The notes: generated by a model from the letters alone, not told the origin. A DNA stretch of 6,280 nucleotides from Bacteroidales bacterium (GCA_016783865.1 JADHVS010000249.1:1-6280), one strand, 5' to 3'; positions 1 through 5,947 are shown, counted from the first letter of the stretch. A program made the numbers and translations.

Positions 1-456
1 ATTTTTAAGACTATGTATCTGGAAGAGTTGCTTGGCTGATTTGTTGATCATTTCCACTGTGCCATCCTTCCTGTAGGCGATTATAGCAACATCAATATTC
101 TGGACGATGCTTTGCAGGTAATGGAAATGTTCCTCCTTTTCGGAGCGGACTTTCTGGAAGTCACTGATTACATCGTTAAAGGCCCTGTTCAGTTCATTGA
201 AAGATGATCCCATCCCCTCAATCTGAAACGACCTGGTAAACTCAGAAAACCGGATCGATTCAAGGAAACTGGTAAGGTCTCGGTTGGTACGGTCGACATA
301 ATGGATCAGGTAAACAATCTGGAATATGATGATCACCCCGATCAGAACAGGTGTTATCCGGTAATCCCATTCCCATGATTCGAAAAACAGAAAAATGGAT
401 GCAGCCATCAGGATGATCCTGATGATGATATTTAACCTGAAATTTTTATAAGTCAT
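1..456 (-). CDS. Sensor histidine kinase, N-terminal part (cut by window edge)
   Basis: Only the first 152 codons are in the window; the frame stays open to position 1. The start is the ATG at 456-454, inside the end of the response-regulator gene (11-nt overlap), which suggests translational coupling. Visible in the translation are two hydrophobic helices, about residues 9-25 and 34-53, separated by only about 8 residues (ESWEWDYR). A charged, probably helical linker follows (55-112). From about residue 113 comes a stretch typical of the start of a PAS domain (LQSIVQNIDVAIIAY, then DGTVEMINKSA). The DHp and ATP-binding domains would lie outside the window. The histidine kinase call rests on the PAS-like sequence, the membrane anchor and the partner regulator gene, because no catalytic motif can be seen. 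The tiny external loop argues against a periplasmic sensor domain, so the signal is probably sensed in the membrane or cytoplasm. It likely phosphorylates the adjacent regulator. Confidence 0.8.
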   Translation of the reverse strand, partial: MTYKNFRLNIIIRIILMAASIFLFFESWEWDYRITPVLIGVIIIFQIVYLIHYVDRTNRDLTSFLESIRFSEFTRSFQIEGMGSSFNELNRAFNDVISDFQKVRSEKEEHFHYLQSIVQNIDVAIIAYRKDGTVEMINKSAKQLFQIHSLKN

Positions 457-1822
457 ACTTTTCCATTCTTCTGTATAAAGAAGTTCTGGTAAGTCCCAGT
501 TCGGTAGCAGCCTGGGTAATGTTTCCCTGGTATTGTTTCAGGACCTTATTGATGATGTTCCTTTCAATATCATCGAGGTTATAGGTATCCAGTTCAAGGT
601 CGGTGATTTTCTGGCTCTGGGCTGACAGTAAGAAATCATCAGGTTCCAGTGAGTCCGAATCACTCATAATGATAGCCCTTTCAATGGCATGCTGAAGCTC
701 GCGGACATTTCCGGGCCAGTGGTACTGATTTAATTTCTTAATGGAACTGGCACTGACACCCCTGATTGTTTTCTTGTACTTTTTTGTATAGATCTTCAGG
801 AAATGGTCTACCAGCGAGGGGATGTCTCCAATTCTTTCACGTAATGGGGGCAGGTGGATTTCAACAGTATTGATCCGGTAGAGCAGGTCTTGCCTGAATT
901 TGTTTTCCTGGACCATTTCATGGATACCCATATTGGTTGCACAGATGAGCCTGACATCAACCGGGATGGATTTATTATTTCCAACCCGTATTACCTCACG
1001 GCGCTCAATTACTGTAAGTAGTTTTGTCTGAAGCGGCATGGATAAGTTTCCGATTTCATCGAGAAACAGTGTTCCTTTGTCGGCAATCTCAAATCTTCCC
1101 TGCTTTTGTTTATGGGCATCGGTGAAAGCCCCTTTCTCATGACCGAATAGCTCACTTTCAAACAGTGTTTCAGCGATCGAGCCAAGGTCGACACTGATAA
1201 AGACTTCATCTTTTCTAAATGAATTCCTATGTAGAGCCCTGGCAACCAATTCTTTACCTGTTCCGTTTTCTCCAAGGACCAAAATATTGGCGTCGGTACT
1301 TGCTACCTTTTGGATGGTCTTAAAGACCTGTTGCATCTCATCAGAGTTGCCAATGAATTCATGGAAAGGCTGATCCAAAACAGCACTGATCTCCTGCTGG
1401 CGCGACCGCAAACCCTTGGCTTCCATTCTCGACCTTCTTAGTTTTACGGAAGAGGAGATAGTGGCAAGGAGTTTCTCATTTTGCCAGGGTTTAAGGATAA
1501 AATCTGTTGCGCCGGCTTTAATTGCTTTCACTGCCTTTTCTGCATCGCCATAGGCAGTGATAAACACAACTACGGCTTCAGGATCAATTTCGAGGATCCT
1601 GGCCAGCCAGTCGAAACCTTCCTGACCACTGATGGCATCCTTGGTAAAATTCATATCCAATAAGATCACATCAAAATCTTCCTTGACGACTTCGTCAGGT
1701 ATTTGTTCAGGATCATTCAGCGTTACGATTAATTCAACATGCTGTTTCAGAAGAAGTTTCAGTGCGAACAGTATGTCTTCATTGTCATCAACGGCAAGGA
1801 TTTTACCTATTGTTGTACTCAT
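446..1822 (-). CDS. NtrC-family sigma-54-dependent response regulator
   Basis: This is a 458-residue protein with the full three-domain plan of NtrC-type activators. The receiver domain (about 5-122) has the acidic pair D12/D13, the phospho-acceptor D56 (LLDMNF), the switch T89 (ITAYG) and K111 (LKPW). The AAA+ domain (about 156-390) has Walker A GENGTGKE (184-191), the sigma-54 contact loop GAFTDA (231-236), Walker B LFLDEI (252-257) and an arginine-rich LPPLRER segment. The C-terminal Fis-type helix-turn-helix (about 415-458) contains NITQAATELGLTRTSLYRR. Phosphorylation should trigger oligomerisation and ATP-driven opening of sigma-54 promoters. The contact loop has D where the textbook motif GAFTGA has the second G; I recall this variant as common in Bacteroidota, so loss of function should not be assumed. 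The start is the ATG at 1822-1820, preceded by AT-rich sequence with no Shine-Dalgarno. The kinase gene overlaps its end. The divergent export genes are its most likely target, by position. Confidence 0.95.
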   Translation of the reverse strand: MSTTIGKILAVDDNEDILFALKLLLKQHVELIVTLNDPEQIPDEVVKEDFDVILLDMNFTKDAISGQEGFDWLARILEIDPEAVVVFITAYGDAEKAVKAIKAGATDFILKPWQNEKLLATISSSVKLRRSRMEAKGLRSRQQEISAVLDQPFHEFIGNSDEMQQVFKTIQKVASTDANILVLGENGTGKELVARALHRNSFRKDEVFISVDLGSIAETLFESELFGHEKGAFTDAHKQKQGRFEIADKGTLFLDEIGNLSMPLQTKLLTVIERREVIRVGNNKSIPVDVRLICATNMGIHEMVQENKFRQDLLYRINTVEIHLPPLRERIGDIPSLVDHFLKIYTKKYKKTIRGVSASSIKKLNQYHWPGNVRELQHAIERAIIMSDSDSLEPDDFLLSAQSQKITDLELDTYNLDDIERNIINKVLKQYQGNITQAATELGLTRTSLYRRMEKYDL

Positions 1823-1826
1823 TTAT

Positions 1827-1839
1827 TCAAGATTCTTGA
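1827..1839. promoter_or_regulatory. Perfect dyad just upstream of the response-regulator start
   Basis: TCAAGA-T-TCTTGA is a perfect 6-bp inverted repeat around a single central base. It ends about 5 nt before the regulator start codon, where a ribosome binding site would lie. It could be an operator for autoregulation or a small structure masking the translation start. Neither role is proven, and a 6-bp dyad in AT-rich DNA can arise by chance. Confidence 0.35.
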
Positions 1840-1858
1840 TTATTCATACTCGTGTAAA

Positions 1859-1894
1859 GCGTAATACAATGGAAATTAATTCCATCCATTACGC
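1859..1894. promoter_or_regulatory. 36-bp interrupted dyad, candidate activator-binding site
   Basis: The outer arms GCGTAAT (1859-1865) and ATTACGC (1888-1894) and the inner arms ATGGAA (1869-1874) and TTCCAT (1880-1885) are both perfect. They are separated by a small asymmetric interruption (ACA against CC) and a 5-nt centre. Its midpoint is about 150 bp upstream of the candidate -24/-12 element at 2029-2043, a distance typical of enhancer sites for NtrC-type activators. On the minus strand it is 38-73 nt before the regulator start, so it could also be a leader hairpin or an autoregulatory operator. Confidence 0.45.
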
Positions 1895-2028
1895 AAGGCT
1901 ATAAATTTACATATATTTTTTAGATTGTCCGGTTTCGTACTATTATTGTTTCATATTTGAACAGTCTGACCATAAATTTAACATTTTTTTAATATTTAAT
2001 CAATTGTTAACTAATGAGATACAGCCTT

Positions 2029-2043
2029 TGGCATAATAAATGG
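2029..2043 (+). promoter_or_regulatory. Candidate sigma-54 (-24/-12) promoter for the export genes
   Basis: TGGCAT (2029-2034) matches the -24 consensus TGGCAC except at the last base. With exactly 10 bases between the GG and the -12 dinucleotide, the -12 box reads ATGG at 2040-2043, against the consensus TTGC. The -24 half is good, the -12 half is poor. Transcription would start near 2055, giving a leader of about 23 nt before the fusion-protein start. It was the only GG-N10-GC-like match I found in the divergent region on either strand. The neighbouring sigma-54 activator raises its plausibility. Confidence 0.35.
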
Positions 2044-2077
2044 ATAACTATTACGAAATTTTACAAAACACCTGGCA

Positions 2078-3343
2078 ATGGATGGTATGGATCGCAAAAT
2101 TGAGAAGAAATTCAAATTCTTCAGTAAGCGTACTCTTTGGATTTCAATCGTAACAATTATTGTTTTTCTGGTTGCCTATAACCTGATTTTTGGGGACAAG
2201 AGTTCTAAGCTTAATGTCGAGATGGAGAAGATCTCCGTCTCGGAAATCAACCGCGACATTTTCCAGGATTATATCGCAGTAATTGGCACGGTCGAACCTA
2301 TCCAGACCATTTACCTGGATGCCATTGAATCGGGAAGGGTGGAAGAGTTACTCAAGGAGGAAGGAAGTAAATTGAAAAAGGGCGATGTCATATTACGCCT
2401 GAGTAATAATAACCTGATACTTGAAATTTCCAATGTGGAGGCGCAGATCGCCCGGGCAGTTAATGACCAGCGTAATGCCCGCCTGATGATGGTGCAGCAG
2501 CAATTGAATTCAGAAAGCCAGATCATCGAGACTGAGCGGTTGCTTGCCCAGCACAAGAGGGCTTATAAGAATAATAAAATTCTCTACGATCAAAACCATA
2601 TTTCTTTTGAGGATTATGAGCAATCGAAAGAGATGTTTGAAGCTAGCAGGAAAAGACTTAACCTGCTGAAAGAACTTCAGCTACAGGATTCGATCTTCAG
2701 GGTAGTTCAGATTGAATCGATGAACACCTCTGTCAATAGTCTGACCAAAAACATGGTGATCATTAAAACCAGGCTGGATGCCCTGAATATTAAAGCCCCG
2801 GTGGATGGAGAACTGGCTACAATAAATCCTGAGATCGGTGAAGTAGTAACCTACGGTTCACGGATCGGGACGATCAATATTCTCGATTCATATAAGTTGC
2901 GGGTTGAAATAGATGAGCATTATATTGCCAGGGTAAACAGGGGATTAGTAGGTGAATGTGATTTTGCCAGCACCCCTTATCATGGCAGGATCAGTAAGAT
3001 CTATCCGGAGGTGCAGAATGGCCGGTTCTATGTCGACATGACTTTTACAGAAGGAACACCGCCACAGATTAAGATCGGGCAAACATCGAGGATCAAACTG
3101 GAGTTGGGTGAATCCAAGGAGGCTATCCTGATCCCGCGTGGTGGATTTTACCAGAGCACAGGCGGACAGTGGGTATTTGTTATTGATCCGGGCGGTGAAT
3201 TTGCATATAAGCGGGATATCAGCATTGGTCGTCAGAATCCGAAATATTATGAAGTACTTGGAGGGCTTGAGGTAGGGGAGAGGGTGATTACCTCTAGTTA
3301 TGACAATTTTGGAGATGTCGATAAGTTGGTTCTGAAGGAGTAG
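2078..3343 (+). CDS. HlyD/MacA-type periplasmic membrane fusion protein
   Basis: This 421-residue protein has the domain order of efflux membrane fusion (adaptor) proteins. A basic N-terminus is followed by one inner-membrane helix (about 19-38). The first half of the biotinyl-lipoyl domain is at about 68-108 (GTVEPIQTIYLDAIESGRV, then KKGDVILRL). A long alpha-helical hairpin spans about 112-236. The second lipoyl half begins at LNIKAPVDGEL (236-246). A beta-barrel region (IKIGQTSRIKLELG) and a C-terminal membrane-proximal domain (ILIPRGGFYQSTGGQWVFV, then GLEVGERVITSSYDNF) follow. Such adaptors bridge an inner-membrane pump and a TolC channel, which fits the neighbouring ATPase and channel genes. 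The first ATG (2078) is used; an in-frame ATG at 2087 would remove three residues. No Shine-Dalgarno is visible. The 10-mer CTGGCAATGG around this start is identical to that around the channel gene start. It is the first gene after the divergent promoter region. The substrate cannot be inferred. Confidence 0.93.
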   Translation: MDGMDRKIEKKFKFFSKRTLWISIVTIIVFLVAYNLIFGDKSSKLNVEMEKISVSEINRDIFQDYIAVIGTVEPIQTIYLDAIESGRVEELLKEEGSKLKKGDVILRLSNNNLILEISNVEAQIARAVNDQRNARLMMVQQQLNSESQIIETERLLAQHKRAYKNNKILYDQNHISFEDYEQSKEMFEASRKRLNLLKELQLQDSIFRVVQIESMNTSVNSLTKNMVIIKTRLDALNIKAPVDGELATINPEIGEVVTYGSRIGTINILDSYKLRVEIDEHYIARVNRGLVGECDFASTPYHGRISKIYPEVQNGRFYVDMTFTEGTPPQIKIGQTSRIKLELGESKEAILIPRGGFYQSTGGQWVFVIDPGGEFAYKRDISIGRQNPKYYEVLGGLEVGERVITSSYDNFGDVDKLVLKE

Positions 3344-3351
3344 TTGAAGAA

Positions 3352-3388
3352 AGTCTACGAGTCTCCAGTCTACGAGTCTACAAGTAAC
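3352..3388. repeat. Short tandem repeat, alternating 8- and 7-bp units
   Basis: The spacer after the fusion-protein gene contains AGTCTACG, AGTCTCC, AGTCTACG, AGTCTAC and the degenerate AAGTAAC in direct succession. A 13-bp stretch, AGTCTACGAGTCT, therefore occurs exactly twice (3352-3364 and 3367-3379), 15 bp apart. It contains no start codon. It could be an expansion-prone intergenic repeat or a spaced array of protein sites. Confidence 0.75.
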
Positions 3389-3401
3389 TTGGATAGATAA
3401 A

Positions 3402-3436
3402 AACTAAGAACCAGGAACTAAGAACTAGGAACTAAA
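3402..3436. repeat. Five-unit 7-bp tandem repeat (AACTAAG type)
   Basis: Five consecutive heptamers in perfect register: AACTAAG, AACCAGG, AACTAAG, AACTAGG and AACTAAA. The array ends 11 nt before the ATPase start codon and lies 13 bp after the different repeat at 3352-3388. Units vary by one or two bases. If transcribed with the operon it would be an A-rich, poorly structured leader directly before the ATPase gene. Confidence 0.8.
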
Positions 3437-3439
3437 TAT

Positions 3440-3457
3440 TTTTAATCATGATTAAAA
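3440..3457. promoter_or_regulatory. Perfect 18-bp palindrome centred on the ATPase start codon
   Basis: TTTTAATCATGATTAAAA reads the same on both strands, and the ATG of the ATPase gene (3448-3450) lies in its CATG core. As RNA it could form a 7-bp all-A-U stem with the start codon in the loop. As DNA it could be an operator. ATG-ATT-AAA (Met-Ile-Lys) is a common gene beginning, so half of the symmetry may be coding in origin. Confidence 0.5.
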
Positions 3458-4131
3458 CAGAAGAATTAACAAAGATCTTTCGAACTGACGAGGTCGAAAC
3501 AACCGCCCTTAACAAGGTGACCATGGAGATTCAGGATGGTGATTTTGTGGCCATTATGGGGCCTTCGGGTTGTGGTAAATCAACCCTGCTCAACATTATT
3601 GGATTACTCGATAATCCATCCGGCGGACAGTTAATATTTAATGGGACAGAAGTCTCTAAATTCAAGGAAAGGCAGCGGACAAACCTGCGGAAGGGAAATA
3701 TCGGATTCGTATTTCAAAGCTTTAACCTGATAGATGAACTGACCGTTTATGAAAATGTTGAATTGCCTTTGCTTTATATGAATGTCTCCTCTGCCGAGCG
3801 GAAGAAAAAGGTTGGCGACGTGCTCGACAGGATGAAAATTGCACACAGGAAAAAGCACTTCCCACAACAATTATCAGGTGGTCAGCAACAGCGTGTGGCC
3901 ATCTCCAGGGCCGTTGTAACAAATCCCAGACTGATCCTGGCTGACGAGCCAACAGGTAACCTTGACTCTGCCAATGGTGAGGAGGTAATGGGTTTGCTTA
4001 CAGAATTGAATAAGGATGGAACAACCGTCGTTATGGTTACTCACTCTCCAACCGACGCTGAAAAGGCCCACAGGATTGTTCACCTGTTTGACGGTCATAT
4101 CGTGACGGAGAACATAAAGCACGTTCTTTAA
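3448..4131 (+). CDS. MacB/LolD-type ABC transporter ATP-binding protein
   Basis: This 227-residue protein is a complete nucleotide-binding domain of the size usual for stand-alone members of the MacB/LolD/FtsE group. It shows Walker A GPSGCGKST (38-46), the Q-loop Q90 (FVFQSFNL), the signature LSGGQQQR (142-149), Walker B LILADEP (162-168), the D-loop GNLDS and the switch histidine H199 (VTHS). The sequence around Walker B (ADEPTGNLDS) is characteristic of this group. It has no membrane segment, so it must energise a separate permease, and none is encoded next to it. It probably works with the upstream fusion protein and the downstream channel in efflux or lipoprotein/peptide export. The start ATG sits in an 18-bp palindrome with no Shine-Dalgarno. 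The 104-bp spacer before it is mostly tandem repeats; a 129-bp spacer with a hairpin follows it. Confidence 0.95.
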   Translation: MIKTEELTKIFRTDEVETTALNKVTMEIQDGDFVAIMGPSGCGKSTLLNIIGLLDNPSGGQLIFNGTEVSKFKERQRTNLRKGNIGFVFQSFNLIDELTVYENVELPLLYMNVSSAERKKKVGDVLDRMKIAHRKKHFPQQLSGGQQQRVAISRAVVTNPRLILADEPTGNLDSANGEEVMGLLTELNKDGTTVVMVTHSPTDAEKAHRIVHLFDGHIVTENIKHVL

Positions 4132-4132
4132 G

Positions 4133-4166
4133 AAAATGACTAAAATGACTAAAATGAACTAAAATG
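4133..4166. repeat. Tandem AAAATGACT repeat after the ATPase gene
   Basis: Two exact 9-bp units AAAATGACT (4133-4141, 4142-4150) are followed by AAAATGAACT and a partial AAAATG. The array starts one base after the ATPase stop codon. Each unit contains an ATG, but the frames end within a few codons (Met-Thr-Lys-Met-Thr-Lys-Met-Asn-stop), so no peptide gene is proposed. The array supplies the left arm of the hairpin at 4142-4200. Confidence 0.75.
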
Positions 4167-4200
4167 GGCGCATAATTCTAGTCATTCTAGCTCATTTTTT
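4142..4200 (+). terminator. Long AU-rich imperfect hairpin, possible terminator or attenuator
   Basis: The arms 4142-4165 and 4175-4198 can pair over 21 base pairs by my alignment. There are two A-C mismatches (4162/4178 and 4152/4187), two single bulges (4158 and 4191) and a 9-nt loop (4166-4174). The run of six T (4195-4200) mostly falls inside the right arm. It would suit partial termination after the ATPase gene, or stabilise the end of its transcript. The stem has few G-C pairs, so termination strength is doubtful. The rest of the spacer (4201-4260) is AT-rich and could hold a second promoter for the next two genes, but I see no convincing -33/-7 match. Confidence 0.4.
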
Positions 4201-4260
4201 CTGTCGAAGCAATAAACTGAAGATATAGTTATAGTATTAGAGTAATATAAATAAACTAGG

Positions 4261-4575
4261 ATGAAGGACCTTTGCGTACCTATTCCAAATTTTGGTGAGA
4301 ATGAGATGGCTGAAATTGAACTCAGGGTAGGAGACCGGAAAATTGAATACAATTTTAAGGTTGAATCATTCCTATGGGAAGCGGAAGATGAGCTTACCCA
4401 TGATGAGGACGATCATGTAGCCAACTCCCTCGCCAGGATAACCAGGTTGAAAACGGCTATTAAGAATTATGATAAGGATTGGGAGTTGATTCAGATCTAT
4501 ACTCCCAGTGAAAATGCAACCCATATCCAGGTGTTGTACAGGAGGATTAAAAATAACCGGTTCAGACCTGTGTAA
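4261..4575 (+). CDS. Small conserved-looking protein of unknown function
   Basis: A 104-residue acidic, soluble-looking protein with no signal peptide, membrane segment or metal-binding motif. The N-terminal half looks beta-rich (about 17-38: AEIELRVGDRKIEYNFKVES) and includes a very acidic stretch (EDELTHDEDD). The second half looks like a helix (about 54-70) followed by beta strands (WELIQIYTP, then HIQVLYRRIK). The 'WEL...' strand followed by a short basic end vaguely recalls small DUF4177-type proteins, but I do not assign it. The ATG at 4261 is preferred because the upstream residues (LCVPIPNFGENE) look structured. An in-frame ATG at 4306 is the alternative. It ends 17 nt before the channel gene, so the two are probably co-transcribed. 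It lies where a transporter permease would often be. It could be an accessory or regulatory cytoplasmic protein, or an unrelated passenger. Confidence 0.75.
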   Translation: MKDLCVPIPNFGENEMAEIELRVGDRKIEYNFKVESFLWEAEDELTHDEDDHVANSLARITRLKTAIKNYDKDWELIQIYTPSENATHIQVLYRRIKNNRFRPV

Positions 4576-4592
4576 AACAAATTTATCTGGCA

Positions 4593-5942
4593 ATGGTAAA
4601 AAGAACATTGATTTTATTACCAATTCTACTGGTGTTGGTAAGCCTGGTCGTTAATGCCCAGAAGATATGGACTCTCGACGAATGCATACAGCATGCTTAT
4701 GAGAATAACCTTGATATTAAAAGACAAAGGATCCAGGTGAAGTCAGCAGAGTTTGGTTTCTGGCACGCAAGGTCGCAGGTACTTCCAACGGCAAATGCAT
4801 TCGGAAATTATACTTATAATAAAGGAAGGGCTCCCAATTATGACACCTATCAATATGTTGATACTGCTTTTAAAGATGGGAATGTTGGTATTGAGAGCCG
4901 GTTGAACATTTTCAACGGCCTTTATAATTACCATTCCATGAGGAGCAATCATTTTAACCTGCTTTCACAACTTGAAAATGTTGAGCACCTGAAAGACAAC
5001 ATTGCCATTAATATTGCTGGTGCCTACCTTCAGATCCTGCTTAACCAGGAATTATTAAGCATCGCACAGGATCAGCTTGAAATCACTCAACAGCAGGTAG
5101 CCAGAAACGAAAAGCTGGTGGAACTGGGGACCTTGTCCCGTGGTGATCTTTTCCAGATACAGGCACAGAAAGCAACTGAAAGGGCCAATGTGATAAAGGC
5201 TGAAAATACCCTTGAAATTTCCTATTTGACACTTGCGCAATACATGGACCTGGAATCCGGAGAGTTGAGTACTTTTGCCATTATAGTACCTGAATTGACG
5301 ATTGATGATGCAGTTGCCCTGAAGTCTGTAGATAATGTTTATGGGGATGCATTGGAAAACCTGGCCGCTGTGAAAAGTGCAGAATTCCTACTGAAAAGCC
5401 AGGAAAAGAACCTTTCTGCAGCAAGAGGTTTGAGGTACCCTTCTATTTCAGCCAGGTTTTTATACTACACACTATACAGTGAGATTTCAGTTAATCCATT
5501 GGATCCCGTCGCCCCATACCGGTGGAACGAACAAGTACAGGATAAAGGATACCAGCAATTATCCTTCTCTCTGAACATCCCCCTGTTTAACCGGTTGGAT
5601 GCTCAAAACCAGATCAGCAGATCCAAGGTTAGCATGCTGGATGCACAGGTCGTACTGGAACAAACCAAACAGACATTATACAAAGCCATACAACAGGCCT
5701 ATGCCGATGCCAATGCAGCACTTGAAGATTACGAAGCTTTTCAGGAAGCTGTCAGGTCGATGGAGGAAGCCTTTTATTATGCAGAACAGAGATATAATGT
5801 TGGAATTTTGAACTCAGTGGATTACAACACGGCTAAGAATAACCTGACAAAAGCTCAATCAGATCTGCTGCAGGCCAAGTACCAGTATATTTTCTATGCA
5901 CAGATACTTGATTTCTACGGAGGGAATTCTATTACTTTGTGA
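4593..5942 (+). CDS. TolC-like outer-membrane efflux channel (OEP family)
   Basis: This 449-residue protein has an N-terminal signal peptide (basic MVKR, hydrophobic 5-19, likely cut after VNA at residue 22). The mature start KIWTLDECIQHAYENNLDIK is typical of Bacteroidota members of the outer-membrane efflux protein family. The body shows the expected two-fold repeat of long helices and short strands. One repeat holds ARSQVLPTANAFGNYTY, then LNIFNGL. The other holds AARGLRYPSISARFLYYTL, then FSLNIPLFNRLDAQNQI. The conserved late segment EQRYNVGILNSVDYNTAKNNLTKAQSDLLQAKYQYI precedes the end. Length is normal for the family. It should form a trimeric channel through the outer membrane and dock to the fusion protein encoded upstream. 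The start lies in CTGGCAATGG, the same 10-mer found at the fusion-protein start. A strong stem-loop begins 6 nt after the stop. Confidence 0.95.
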   Translation: MVKRTLILLPILLVLVSLVVNAQKIWTLDECIQHAYENNLDIKRQRIQVKSAEFGFWHARSQVLPTANAFGNYTYNKGRAPNYDTYQYVDTAFKDGNVGIESRLNIFNGLYNYHSMRSNHFNLLSQLENVEHLKDNIAINIAGAYLQILLNQELLSIAQDQLEITQQQVARNEKLVELGTLSRGDLFQIQAQKATERANVIKAENTLEISYLTLAQYMDLESGELSTFAIIVPELTIDDAVALKSVDNVYGDALENLAAVKSAEFLLKSQEKNLSAARGLRYPSISARFLYYTLYSEISVNPLDPVAPYRWNEQVQDKGYQQLSFSLNIPLFNRLDAQNQISRSKVSMLDAQVVLEQTKQTLYKAIQQAYADANAALEDYEAFQEAVRSMEEAFYYAEQRYNVGILNSVDYNTAKNNLTKAQSDLLQAKYQYIFYAQILDFYGGNSITL

Positions 5943-5947
5943 TGTTA

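Noticed and set aside
1009..1275. Open frame on the minus strand within the response-regulator gene
   Set aside because: It overlaps the AAA+ domain of a clearly coding gene in another frame and its translation shows no domain-like pattern.
1925..1959. Possible Bacteroidota-type sigma-A promoter (TTG near 1925, CATATTTG at 1952-1959)
   Set aside because: The -7-like box differs from TAnnTTTG at its first base and the upstream TTG is about 24 bases away instead of about 19, so the match is too weak to list.
1948..1963. Short dyad TTCA-TATT-TGAA at 1950-1961
   Set aside because: Only 4-bp arms in AT-rich DNA, which is expected by chance.
3352..3436. CRISPR-like array
   Set aside because: Units are only 7-8 bp, directly adjacent with no unique spacers, and no cas genes are present.
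3722..4122. Minus-strand open frames opposite the ATPase gene
   Set aside because: Antisense shadows of a strongly conserved ATP-binding protein with no recognisable protein features of their own.
4136..4178. ATG-containing frames in the AAAATGACT repeat
   Set aside because: They end after eight or fewer codons and arise from the repeat itself.
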